64,000 nt of DNA from Alligator mississippiensis (lineage: Eukaryota > Chordata > Crocodylia > Alligatoridae). Below are positions 36,780 to 47,960 of the stretch, piece by piece. A model generated the notes under the pieces. The model ran no database searches and was not told the DNA's origin. It saw nothing but the letters and a program-made list of their open reading frames with translations. A program made the translations under genes and the position numbers. Position 1 is the first letter of the stretch; every line of letters starts with the position of its first letter. The stretch lies in NCBI RefSeq assembly GCF_030867095.1, contig NC_081832.1, forward strand, positions 37,271,756-37,335,755, read 5' to 3'.

Positions 36780-37545
36780 TAGCGGCGCACCGACAAAGAT
36801 TTCTTGGCCAATACCAATAGCCGATGTTTAACCAACCATATCAGCTGACGCCAATCCAATAACTGATGTTCAGTAATAGTGAAAGGCATTTTAAACTACT
36901 GACATAAATAAACCTTTTTTGTTTGTTTTGCATTTCTCTCACACACACACCTGCCTACTCCAGCCCTCGATGAGGAAGGCAGTGACCTCTTATTCCCATG
37001 CATGTTGCCCCTTCACTTATGGCTCCTGCCTGCGGCCCTGCTTCCTGCGCAGCCTATGATGCCAGGCACATATGGAGCCCCAGAGCATGCTGCTGCCTCA
37101 GTGCTGGCAGGCCCTGCACAGCTGAGCTCCTGCAGCCGCTGGGAAGAAGTTGCTTTTGCAAAGGTGCCCAGTGGAGTGGAATGTCCCTCACACAGCATCT
37201 TACCCCATCCACATGCAGCCCAATGTCTCCATGACAGCTCCAGCACTCAAGCCCCTGCATCAGCAGCACCAGGAGCCAGTAACAGTCCCTTTGTTGCTGA
37301 GTGCAGTGCCCTGTGACTGCCCCCTAGTCCCTCATCCCCCTCCCACTGCTCTCTGGGACCTGTAGTCTACCATGGGCTCAGGCTGATGGCAGGGCATGGA
37401 GACCAGACTACACTCTCCAGGGTGCTCTGAGCACACAGCTGTAATTATCTACTACAACGACCAAAAAAAGCCAATAGCCAGTAACATCATTTCTCCTTTT
37501 ATTGGTGCTGATCTGATAGCCACCTGATATATTGGTGCACCCCTA
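36780..37545. mobile_element. Non-autonomous hAT element with TAGSGGTGCACCGA ends
   Basis: Left end TAGCGGCGCACCGACAAAG; right end ATATTGGTGCACCCCTA. Flanks tgtttttg (36772-36779) and cttttttg (37546-37553) match at 6 of 8. Family of 56077-56568, which shares CCAATA and GCCGAT phrases near the ends. GC-rich core with ORFs that look compositional. It splits the LINE endonuclease from the RT. Confidence 0.85.
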
Positions 37546-37602
37546 CTTTTTTGTATAGGTCTTTAGAAAAGCCTCTCCAGTCTGCTTTTAAAATTGAAGC
37601 AT

Positions 37603-38179
37603 CTACATATTGAAGCATGTCACATCTACATTGTGACATTGATAGCGATTGGTCTGTGTTGTGTGTGGAGAATGGGTTCCAATATGTCTATTTTGCACAT
37701 AAACTTCTACATTGCTTTCAGCAAAGGTGAGGCTTAGATTATAGCTTTGTTTCCATTGGGAGCTAGTCAAAGCCCTGGGTGGCTTTGAGTCATGGATCAG
37801 GCTTAGGTGCTGTGCCTCAGCCCGCATCTCAACAGTTTCCATTCTCGTTGTTTTTACTGTAACCCCATGTGTCACTGTGGCTATTAAAGTCACCAATGAT
37901 CACACATGTTTTTTCATGGTCTAGGTTTCCTATGCTCACACAGGCAAAATGTTTCCCTGGAGGCTTATAAACGGATGCTTTTGAGATGTTGTTCATATCA
38001 ATCATCAAAATTTCAATGTCGTTTTGTTCTGTCATCGATGTTGTGTTGATGACGAGCTTTGGTTTTATGAAGATAGTGCTGCCATATTTCTCATGCTGCC
38101 TTTCAATGGCTAATCTCATCCCAGGGATCAATGGCCTATTGCTGTTTGGCCCTCTGTGCGTCTCCAGGAGATAGAGCAT
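37603..38179 (-). pseudogene. LINE apurinic-like endonuclease relic
   Basis: Reverse-strand frames carry the GDFNSH motif of endonuclease/exonuclease/phosphatase proteins (catalytic N and H region) in IIGDFNSHSDTWGY, preceded by VYKPPGK. The frame shifts near 37830-37896 and continues as LSLIHDSKPPRALTS and YNLSLTFAESNV. Degenerate. Confidence 0.75.
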
Positions 38180-38300
38180 ATGACCACTGTAGTTGGTGCA
38201 AATCCTGGAAAGAATGCCCTATTTGACTTCTGAGTCCCTCTAGGTTTACAGAGATGACTGTCAGTACCTCCCCTGAAAAAGGCCCGTGATTGTGACACAG

Positions 38301-41284
38301 CTGGTCAACTTGTTGCAGGTTTGCATTATATACATTCTAAGAGTGTTGATGACTAGGTTTTAGCAAAATTCGCATGCTCTTTGGAATCTACATTGATTAA
38401 TTAACCAGTTAATTGTGCAATATCTGTCCTATGTAGAGGTGGCCTAATATAGCCTTAAGACTTTAAGGACTCTGATTATTACTGCTTGATGCCTAAATTT
38501 CATCATCTGTATGAGAGAGGTTGTTTTCAGGAGTATAGCCAAAAGCCAATGTTGCCAGCCTTGGCCATTTTTAATGGGCCTAGGCTAAGTTCCAGAAGTG
38601 GTGCTAAGCAGATGGTTCAAAATCTGTTTCTGAGTGACTATAATTTGAAACTTTGCAAATGCTGTCCGAATTAGTTGTTACAAGTAAAGGAAGCCATTAA
38701 ACAACATTGAACAAAGCACAAGGCCTAAAAGGAGATAAGGGAAAACCATACATTAAATAACTCATATAAACTATATCATAGCTTTATCTTAAAATAGTAG
38801 TAGCAGTGATTGATGTAACCAAATACATTAGATGTCATTTTGCTATAATAGATATATTTTTGTTAAAATGCTTAGATAATGTGTAAAAATAAAAATAGCC
38901 TTGTCAGAAAAGACTATAAAGTTAGGTAAAGGAGAAATAGGAACAGCCTTCCACAATTTGGAAGGAAAGGAAATAAGAAACCCTCTCTTTCCCAAGGATA
39001 CAAATCCCAACTTACTGACACTTTCCAAGCCCATGAGAGATCTGGTTCAGTCTAGTTCCAAAAGTTTCAGTGAAACAAAGAAATTTAAATAAATCAGAGC
39101 TCATTTATTTAAATATTAAAACCAGCCATCTATAAATATGTGGCAATGGCAGGAGAGAAATTTGGAGAATCAGCAAATTCAAGAAGACCTGCTGCCAATC
39201 TGCGTGCAACCCTCCTCCCGCCTCTTGAGTCACCTCAGCTGATATAGGTGAGGTTCAATATTGTGTTGTTGCAGGTAGCCAGGCGGGCTTTGGGATAAAT
39301 ATTTGTTATCATGTTTTAAAGTGCTAGCAAATAAAAGGTCAGGCTGTAAACCTGTTTCTGCCTCTTTTATCAGTAGCCTACCCACAAGGTTAACTCTAAT
39401 CTGGGTAACACCTGGAAAATCAGTCCAGGCTTCTGTAAAATAGCTGTATGAATCATCAGGATGCTGTAATTGTGAATCCAACAACTGTGAGCACATCTGG
39501 GATGCTAAAGTGATCAGTATTTCTGATCAGAATTTAGCAAAAAACAAGCTATAATGTTGCAGCAATGTTGATAATGATACATCAACACAGGGGGAGAGCT
39601 TTTACAGGGATGTCATATTCTTAAAGGAACATCCATTTTAAATGTTTTAAATATTAATTAATTTAAATTTGTTTAATTTAAAATAAATACTCCTTGATAC
39701 TACCAGCGGAATAATTTGGTTCATAGCCATAATGTCTTCATTAGCACATTCAGCCAGAGTACTGCTGGAAGGGCATCTGCTGCTGAGTGTGCTGTGAGTG
39801 TGGTGGGCGCCTCTGTTGTTCAGGCGTGTGGCCTTCAGCATCAGTGGGACAGTGAGGATCTCAGAATAAGGATGGGATGGGGGACATTCGTACCAGTGCT
39901 AAAGCCCCTGCAGTTCATCATCAGCACATGGGGCACCCAGTCACGGCATGCACCTTCACAGTATTCCCTGATCCCAGCCATGCTGTGATCAAACCAGTTA
40001 AGCTACAGGTCCACAGTGTGCCAGGGCCTCATTCCCAACCACTGAGAATTTCTAGAGCCTCTGAAGACAATAAAGCATCTGCACATTGTCCCGTCTGCTC
40101 CTTCAAGTCTTTAAGCCTTGCATTGTGAACTTCCCTCCGTTTTCCTCACAGTGCCCCATCTGTCAGTCACGGTACAAAGGAAGCTGCCTCTATCCCAGCA
40201 TGGCAGTGTTGAGTTACTCCTCCTGAGGGGTACAGCAACTGTTTCCTAAAACAGTGACTTCTCTCTCTGGAAAGCATCAATGTGCTTTAATCCAATCATA
40301 CCAATATGCACAAGCATCCTGCCCTGCACCCCTTTAGTTCTCTGACTCTGGATTTCCAATTCTCCACTCAGTATTTTTATTTTTGCTGAGAGCAGAAGCA
40401 CCAAAGTACAAGACAACTCAAATACCGGCTGGTATAATACCAGTGCACCTTTTATTGTCTTGAAAACCAGCCCTTCTAATCAGTTGGCTAAGGAGCCAAA
40501 AAGGGTGGTGGCTTTGCCCTACCCTCTCTCTATTTGTTATGGGAGGGTTTTTCATCTAAAGCTCTGATTTCGGAACTGATTTAACTCACCAATATGAACA
40601 GTAACCCAGTGTGGTTCTCTCCCGAAGCCAGCCAGTGAGATGCAATCACTTTTCCAGGGCTGTAGAAGTACATGAGCTGGTGTTTGTTGCATTTGTTCCC
40701 TGTTGTACTGGCAACCTTGGGTGTCCAAATAGGTTCCTCTTAGTCTGAGCTTTTGGGGGAAGATCCTTGCTTGGGCAGCATCATGTCAAGTTCAAACTTG
40801 ACCTTAAAAGTAACTGCAAAACTGCTGGCTCCTAGAAAGGACTCCCGTCATTCCTTCAAATGTTGCAGTGCAAGAACTGCTGTTCCATCCTCTCCATCCT
40901 ACCCACTCCCCTGTGCATGCCCCAACTCCATTTCCTGATACTTTCATTACATTTCCCATTACATTCCCTGCCTGTCTCCTCTTCCTTGTTCCTTGACCAC
41001 TTAACTTCAGAAGACAGAATGGTGTCTTTCTTGAGTGCAGCCTGGCTTCCTGCCCTTCAGGAGAAGAGAGAAATGGGAGGGAGATGACAGTACTAAGGCA
41101 GCCTTACTTCCAGGTACAAAATCCCAGGGAAAGGGAAGTCATCTCTTTCCAAGTGAAGACTTTCCTTGCCAAGAGTGGACTTTGTTGCTTGGATTTCAGT
41201 GAGATATTTTAGCTCCTCCCATTATTTGCAGTAGCCAAAGAGGCCATACAGCAGAAACTCTGAAATGACAAGCAGTAATATAAA
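38301..41284. other. Intergenic DNA, nothing recognised
   Basis: I find no exon, RNA gene or mobile element that I can support here. In particular no SUN-domain exon of SPAG4, which would be expected on the reverse strand by comparison with human gene order. Confidence 0.35.
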
Positions 41285-41592
41285 CAGACAAGGTTCTGTG
41301 GGTGAATCTGATATCTTTTATTAGACCAACTTAAATAGTTAGAAATATGTTTTTTGGTAAGCTTTCAGGTTTAAAAACCCTGCATCAGGCTGAGGAAGTC
41401 TCTGCAGTTGGTGTGTGCTCTTCCTGGATAGAATGAATAGTAAAGAAGCCAGCAGCTGGGCTGGTATGCATATGAGACAGGCAGTCAGTGAAGATGTAAA
41501 TTGAGGAGTCAGTAGGTGAGACACAGGCTGGGTGAGGGGGGAGAGAAAGGGGATGAATGTAGCAGCTGAATAGTGGAGAGGTACCTGGGGAG

Positions 41593-42318
41593 TCAGATGT
41601 CAGGCAAGTTATAACGTGTCATAAATCCCAGGTCTATATTTAGTCCATGATTTTTTGTATCCAGGAGGTTGATGAAGTGAAGTTCATAGGCTGGTCTCTG
41701 AGAAGTATTATGTAAGTTTCCTTTGAGGATCAGGACTGAGAGACTGGAGAGAGAGTGGTTTTCCTGTGAGAAATGTGCCCCCACAGGTAGTTGGGTATTT
41801 TTGTCTTTGATAGATTTCCGGTGTGCGTTCATTCTGGTGCGCAGTTGTTGTTTGGTCTGTCCTACATATTTTCCATCAGGGCATTTGTTGCATTGGATGA
41901 GGTATATTACATTTCTGGAGGTGCAGCTGTAAGATCTGGGAATTCTGATGGCTCTGTTGTGGGGTATAGTAATAGTGGGGGAGGTGGAGATGTGTTGGCA
42001 GGTTTTGCATTCCTTGTCATGGCATGGTCTGGATCCATTTGATGTGTTCTGGGCCTGAGGAAGTTTACTTCTGGTGATGAGGTTAGCAAGGTTCAGTGCT
42101 TGTTTGAAGCCTAAGATGAGTGGTTCTGGGAAGATCTCATTAAGAATAGGGTATCTTTCTAGTATGGGTTGCAAATGTTTGAGGATTTGCTGTATGGGTT
42201 CAAGGGAGGTGTGATATGTCCTGACCAGAGGTGTGTGATTCTTGGGGGGGGAAGGGCGGGGGGGTGTTCTGTACTGCAGCAATTCTTCATGTGGTATCCG
42301 GGTGGCTCTTTCAAACAT
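41593..42318 (-). pseudogene. Penelope-like GIY-YIG endonuclease region
   Basis: A 241-codon open frame. RT-to-endonuclease linker first (LEPIQQILKHLQPILERY), then CHDKECKTCQHIS (cysteines of a zinc-binding motif), then VIYLIQCNKCPDGKYVGQT: the GIY-YIG motif with the YVGQT second half, followed by LRTRMNAHRKSI (catalytic arginine region). It ends at MTRYNLPDI. The most intact coding piece of this element. Confidence 0.9.
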
Positions 42319-42558
42319 GTGATCTATCTCTCTGGAGGAGTGTCCTTGTTGGGTGAAAGCCGTTTTAAGATTGGTGAGGTGGCAATCCTGGGTGTTCTCA
42401 GTGCAAATTCAGTGGTATCTGAGGGCTTGGCTGTATATCACAGCTTTCTTGGTGTGTTTAGGGTGATTGCTGGTTTTGTGCAGATATGTATGTTGGTCTG
42501 TGGAATTCTTGTATAACGTGGTCTGTATTTTGCCATTCTGGATACTGATCATCGTGTC

Positions 42559-42905
42559 TCAAAAGGCGATGTTGGTGCTGGAGTATTCAAGAGCAAGTTG
42601 GATGGAGGGATGGTGATTGTTGAATTTCTGATGGAACTCAATCAGAGATTGCAGGTTGTCAGTCCAAATGATAAAGATGTCATCGATGTGTCTTAAGTAT
42701 AGCAAGGGTTTGATGGTGCAGTTCTTGAGGAATTCTTCTTCCAGGTGGCTCATAAAAAGGTTGGCATACTGTGGGGCCATTTTGGTGCCCATAGCTGTGC
42801 CCATGATCTGAATGAAGTGCCAGTTATTATAAGTGAAATTGTTGTGTGTGAGGATCAAGTGTATAAGGTCAGTAATATCTTTGGGTCTGTACTCTGTACA
42901 CATCT
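42559..42905 (-). pseudogene. Penelope-like reverse transcriptase, C-terminal part
   Basis: Reverse-strand text: YRPKDITDLIHLIL, MGTAMGTKMAPQYANLFM (the RT block before the catalytic site), RHIDDIFIIW with the DD pair, and NHHPSIQLALEYSS. Upstream RT is missing. The element moves by reverse transcription using this enzyme and a GIY-YIG nuclease; this copy has frame breaks between the two parts (about 42319-42558). Confidence 0.85.
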
Positions 42906-43608
42906 CCACCATGCCCACAATTACTACACCCCACAACAGAGCCATCAGCATTCCCAGATCTTACAGCTGCACCTCCAGAAATGTAATATATCTCATCCAA
43001 TGCAACAAATGCCCTGATGGAAAATACGTAGGAGAGACCAACCAACAACTGCGCACCAGAATGAATGCACACCGGAAATCTATCAAAGACAAGAATACCC
43101 AACTACCTGCGGGAGCACATTTCTCACAGGAAAACCACTCTCTCTCCAATCTCTCAGTCCTGATCCTCAAAGGAAACTTACAAAACACTTCTCAGAGACG
43201 GGCCTATGAACTTCACTTCATCAACCTCCTGGATACAAAAAATCATGGACTAAATATAGACCTGGGATTTATGACATGTTATAACTTGCCTGACATCTGA
43301 CTCCCCAGGTACCTCTCCACTATTCAGCTGCTACATTCATCCCCTTTCTCTCCCCCCTCACCCAGCCTGTGTCTCACCTACTGACTCCTCAATTTACATC
43401 TTCACTGACTGCCTGTCTCATATGCATACCAGCCCAGCCTCTGGCTTCTTTACTATTCATTCTATCCAGGAAGAGCACACACCAACTACAGAGACTTCCT
43501 CAGCCTGATGCAGGATTTTTAAACCTGAAAGCTTACCAAAAAACATATTTCTAACTATTTAAGTTGTTCTAATAAAAGATATCAGATTCACACACAGAAC
43601 CTTGTCTG
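42898..43608 (+). mobile_element. Inverted partial copy of the Penelope-like 3' part
   Basis: The + strand repeats the GIY-YIG region (42905-43300, VIYLIQCNKCPDGKYVGET) and the 3' tail to CCTTGTCTG at 43608, the reverse complement of the CAGACAAGG at 41285. The junction near 42898-42909 lies at the shared CACATCTCCACC. The two arms differ at only a few positions, so they are of similar age. Confidence 0.9.
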
Positions 43609-43612
43609 CCTA

Positions 43613-45100
43613 TGTCCTTAGACCAAAGCGACTACAACCCACACCCCTGTAAGCAGGAATATAAACACTTATCACCAACAAGCTCCATACAGATTCAGAG
43701 GGTGTGTCTGAATTCACTGTCCACTGCTGTGAAGCTTCCAGTGTCCAAATTGTCACTGGGAGCCACTGTGCATGTGAAAAAGGGCTACCTGTACACATAC
43801 AAAAAACAGGCTATAGAGAATCAGGGACCTCTAGGTTAGCTATTGCTAAGCAAGACATGAAATCCAGTCTCACCCATTAAGCTATGGAATTATTAATTAA
43901 AGGCTTTCAGTGAAACCCAAGAATCCCTGGTTCCTAAGTAACAGTGTCAGGAAACTCCTCCTGAGGTTCTGGCTGCACTTCCTCCTGTATCTTTTCTTTT
44001 ATGCATTTTATCTACAATTGCACCAGGGCCTGGAACCTCCTAGGCAACTTCCTCCTGGTTCAAGCCAAACTTGCCATCTACCTGACCAGGAAGGAGTCTC
44101 TGGCTGTGGGGAGCCTGCTGAATGTGAGGCCATTTTCCCATCCATTCCCCACTTAAGTCTCTGGGCAGTTTCACTGGGCAACATCCACAGGCTCCTTGGA
44201 CATGTTTGAGGACCAGTGGGTGCTGGTCAGTGTGCTCTGCTTGGTGTTCACCCTTGGAAATCTCATTGTTAACCTCTGAGCATTGCTCCCATCCCTGTTT
44301 TTTCATTTGTTTTCCCCAGTATTCTGTTGTTAGACATTTGGTGGCCTCTCTCTAACACAGGGAGGCTTCCACAGTTTCTTTGCGTAACCAACAGTGCAGT
44401 CCAGCAGGCTGCTAACACAGGAAGATCCAGCATTGTTTTCAGGTTATGTGTGAATTACTCCCCACCACATTGCTGCTTCTCAGCTCTTCTGGCAACTAGA
44501 AAGCAATGCTCATAGGGAATGTCATGGAGCAAGGTCCTCAACTTGCCAGGCGAAACTCCGGTCCACCTTGCTCCTTGAAGTCCCAATCATTAAAATATGG
44601 CAGTTCAACCCATGAAAGCTTGTGCTATATAGGTATATTTATACTTACTTTGGTTAGTCTGTAAGGTGCAAATCTACCCTGCCTTCAGCCCATGACTACT
44701 TCCTTTGCCCCATAATCGCCTCCTCAGCACATAGGCCCTTTTTATTCCAGGTAAACAAACCAAACCTCCAACCTCAAGTCAATTGTCTGGAGGAGCCAGC
44801 AACTGCTTGTTCTGTGAAGGAAGCTACCTCCAGGAAAGGAAGGCAGAACAGTCCTCTTCTCCAGAGCCCCCTAAAGTAGCCCAGAAATTCACACAAGCAG
44901 GGCACATTATCTTCTTGTGAACTGCCCTGGGCTGGATGGCAGGGAGGCTATTTTCGGCTTTTTAAAGCTTTCTTTAAGCTCTTCCCTCCTCTGCCCAACC
45001 CCAGGCTTATTTGCCACATATGGTAACACTGGCCTTCTGCCCACAGAGCAGGAGTTAGCCCCCACTGTTCATAGAGCAGGCTATTGGATATGGGATGACT
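43613..45100. other. Intergenic DNA with one Penelope 3'-end scrap
   Basis: Near 44605-44690, CATGAAAGCTTGTGCTATA then TTGGTTAGTCTGTAAGGTG matches the 3' tail at 57685. Otherwise nothing is recognised. Confidence 0.45.
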
Positions 45101-46848
45101 GAATTTGTGGGGCAAATAAAAAGGGAAATGGACTATTTAGTCAATATCTTCATTAATGCTCTGGAAGATGAGATGGAGTGCACCCTCAGCAAGTTTGCAG
45201 ATGACACCAAGCTGGAGGACAGGGCTAGGATTCAGAGAGACCTAGACAAATTGGAGGATTGGGCCAAAAAGGAATCTCATGAGGTTCAGTCAGGACAAAT
45301 GTGAAGTACTGCACTTAGGACAAAAGAATCCCATGCACCAGTACAGCCTGGGGAATGACTGGCTAAGCAGCAGCTCTGTAGAAAAGGACCTGGGGGTTAC
45401 AATAGACAGTTAGATGGATACGTCAGCAGTATGCCCTTGTTGCCAGGAAGGCTAGCAGCATACTGGGCTGCATTGGTAGGAGCATTGCCAGCAGATCAAG
45501 GGCAGTGATTATTCCCCTCTATTTAGCACTGGTGAGGTCACATCTGGAGTACTGTGTTTGGTTTTGGGCCCCCCATTATAGAAAGGATGGAAACAAGTTG
45601 GAGAGAGTTCAACAGAAGGCAACAAAAACGGTGAGGCTGCTGGGGCACATGACTTGTGAGGAGAGACTGAGGCAACTGGGCTTATTCATCCTGCAGAAGA
45701 GAAGACTGAGGGGAGATTTAATAGCAGCCTTCAACTACCTGAAGGGTGATTACAAAGAGGATGTTCTAGACTGTTCTCAGTGGTACCAGATGACAGAACA
45801 AGGAACAACAGTCTCAAATTGCAGCAAGGGAGGTTTAGGTTGGATATTAGAAAACTTTCTCTCTAGGAGGGTGGCAAAGCACTGGAACAGGTTACCCAGA
45901 GAAGTGGTGGACTCTCCATCCTGGAGGTTTTTAAGGCCCAGCTTGACAAAGCCCTGGCTGGAACGATCTAGTTGGGGATAGTCCTGCTCTGAGTAGGAGG
46001 TTGGACTAGATCAGCGTTTCTCAATTGGTGGGTCACAGTCCAAAAGTGGGTTGCAAGAATATTTGAAAAGGTTGTGACAAAGTCGCAGAAAAACCCATGA
46101 AAGCGTGGATTTCCCTTTGCAGGCTGGCAGCGTTCCAGCTTGCAAGCAGCTGCCTGGGACAATTGGAGGCAGTTGGGGCATGTGCATCTGTGCGCGCAGG
46201 CACATGTGGCCAGCATAGAGTGAAGCCGGTCGTGGGAGCAGTCCCAGCCACTGGACACAGGTAAGTGTATGGGGAGTGGGAGATGGAAGTCCTAGGGACT
46301 GTCCTGAGGGCTGGGCAGGCCATGTGTGTGTATGCATGCGGTGCTGGGGACCATGGCTGGCTCTGGGGTTGTGACAGGGCAGAGGGAGCAGTAGGGAGAA
46401 GGTGCCTGGCCCTTCAGCAGGGGAGGGAGGCGGGGGTAGACCTTTTCATCAGGGAACTGCACGCCTGGGTTGGTGGCCGGTGCCCATACATGCAGGGACC
46501 CGCACTTGTTGCTCACACTCTGGCCCAAGCAGGACAGAGGCAGCTGGGCATCCCCCCTGACAGGGCTGGGGTGGTAGGGGACTGCAGGTCAGGAGTGAGG
46601 GGCACCACTATGGCCCAGGGGGCTGTGGCCTGGGCGTGAGGGGCACCAGCAAGTCCAGGGGGCCGTGGCTTGGGGGTGAGGGGTGCCTGGGGGGACAGAG
46701 GACTGTAGGTCAGTCTCCGGCAAGGCTAGGGGGTTGGGACAAGCCATTGATCTTGGCAAATGGGTCCCAGTACGAAAAAGGCTGAGAACCACTGGACTAG
46801 ATGAACTTCTGAGGTCCCTTCCAACCCTGGGTTTCTATGATTCTATAA
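45101..46848 (+). mobile_element. CR1-type LINE 3' part, split by a hAT element
   Basis: The + strand has MECTLSKFADDTKLED (catalytic DD), then HLEYCVWFWAPHYRKDGN, EERLRQLGLFILQKRRLRGD, and VAKHWNRLPREVVDSPSW. After the inserted hAT (46012-46794) the CR1 tail resumes GAACTTCTGAGGTCCCTTCC and ends TTCTATGATTCTATAAC. Inactive. Confidence 0.92.
46012..46794. mobile_element. Non-autonomous hAT element in CR1 tail, perfect 8-bp target duplication
   Basis: gactagat occurs at 46004-46011 and 46795-46802. Left end CAGCGTTTCTCAATTGG; right end GGCTGAGAACCACTG. Just inside the ends, GTGGGTCACAGTCC and AATGGGTCCCAGTACG are also roughly inverted. GC-rich core (46110-46730). Confidence 0.93.
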
Positions 46849-47149
46849 CCGGAGTGAGGGTCACAGGTTCAAAACAAGTGCGCCAAGGCAGGGACACTGA
46901 GCAGGGCACCGGACAGTGACCACTGGCCCTCGAACAGCCTGGGGATCCACTGGATGCTGCATGGTGAGACTGCCCAGAGGGATGCCTGGCTTGGCTGGGG
47001 CCAGGAGGAGGCTAACCAGGTCCCCGGACCTGGTGGGGCCAGGGATGGGGAGTGCATAAATGAAAAGGTGCGAGGTGGAGCAGCCAGAACCTCAGTAGGA
47101 GGTTGGAGGAGACTGAAGCCCGGTCTCCCTTGCTCCGGGCCTCCGCAAA

Positions 47150-47960
47150 CCTCGCCAGATACAGCTGCAGCCCCAGAGCGCTTCCTAGCCTGGCGCCCCA
47201 GGCAGTAGGGGAAGAATGACAGGCAGAGCTCGACAGCCGACACGGCCGAGCGCTGCTGGAGCCCGGGGCAGCGCCTGGCCCCGGGGCCGAGGAGGTGCGG
47301 ACAGCCCGTGCGGTTGGGGCGGGGCGCAGGCGGCCGAACCTGCGGGGCGAGTCCGCGGCGGAGTAACCGGCAGGGCCGGCCCTCGGGCGGGGCGCAGACG
47401 GAGACTGCAGGCGGGCAGTCGGGGCAGTGGCGGCGGCGGGCTGACGGCAGCGCCATGGTGCTGAGCGTCAGCGTGAAGCGGGTTAGCCACCTGCCGGGCA
47501 GCGGCGACAGACAGGTCCAGCTCAGCTTCCGAGGTGCGGGGTCGCCGGCCCGGGGACCGCGAGCTCCAGCCCCCGCCCCGTGCCGGGGCACCCTCCACTC
47601 CCCAGCGCGCTCCGCTGCGGGTGGCCCGGGGGGGTTGCAGCCCGCGGCGAAGCCCCAGCCAGCCCCGCGGTCGAGGGCACATCCCCGCGGGCTGCCTGTG
47701 CCAGGGCTGCGGCGCGGAAGGGCGCAGGCAGGAGGCGCGGGTGTAGCCTCCTGGGGCCAGGCCTGGGGCTCTGGCAGGCGCGGTCCCCCCCGGCGAGAGG
47801 AAAGCAGCCTGAGCTCTGCCTCGCTCAAGGAGCCCCGCAGCCCCACTGGGTGCCGCGTGCTTGGGTGGCTTGGCTGCCCCGCTGCCGTCGGGGTGGGCCC
47901 CTCCGCGCCTCCAGGCGGCTCGTGGCGCCTGCTGGCCCTTCACGTCTGCTCCTTTTGCTC
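47150..47960 (+). promoter_or_regulatory. FER1L4: CpG-rich promoter region of FER1L4
   Basis: Dense CpG from about 47150 to 47960, in contrast to the CpG-poor surroundings, around exon 1 and intron 1. No TATA box is evident near the ATG; this fits a CpG-island promoter. The transcription start was not placed. Confidence 0.7.
47455..47533 (+). CDS. FER1L4: FER1L4 exon 1 (coding part)
   Basis: 26 codons plus one base from the ATG, ending CTTCCGAG with donor GTGCGG. It encodes the first C2A strands. Intron 1 is 431 bp. Confidence 0.85.

Larger units (their letters stand above)
33990..38300 (-). mobile_element. Second APE-type LINE, split by two hAT elements
   Basis: In reverse-strand order: endonuclease (ERQHEKYGSTIFIKP, VYKPPGKHF and IIGDFNSHSDTWGY at 37829-38179; more at 37603-37896), then RT entry text (WKELIEDVTHTSRKTW, 35694-35927), NKAAQLNDICMEQIKHFG (35460-35660), and the RT catalytic YADDL near 34950, then IVWDGI-like and LNQTLTFKAHVEK-like text to about 33990. 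Interrupted by hAT elements at 34144 and 36780 and by a CA tract at 36001. Stops throughout. Not CR1; clade unresolved. Confidence 0.8.
41285..42905 (-). mobile_element. Penelope-like retroelement, main copy
   Basis: Reverse-strand order: RT end (42559 to about 42905), a linker, then the GIY-YIG endonuclease (41593-42318), then a 3' tail ending CAGACAAGG at 41285. The tail and endonuclease recur inverted at 42898-43608, so the two copies face away from each other with a junction near 42900. Confidence 0.9.

Noticed and set aside
38901..39092. Small ORFs on both strands with open overlap
   Set aside because: Short, no similarity recognised, no splice context; expected by chance.
43369..43554. 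Matching ORFs at 41339-41524 (-) and 43369-43554 (+)
   Set aside because: They are the two inverted copies of the Penelope-like tail, downstream of the endonuclease stop; not separate genes.
46869..47943. Long reverse-strand ORFs (up to 325 codons) over the FER1L4 start
   Set aside because: They lie antisense to a CpG island with the known ferlin exons on the other strand; the residues are mostly P, R, G and A, as expected from GC-rich DNA with few stop codons.
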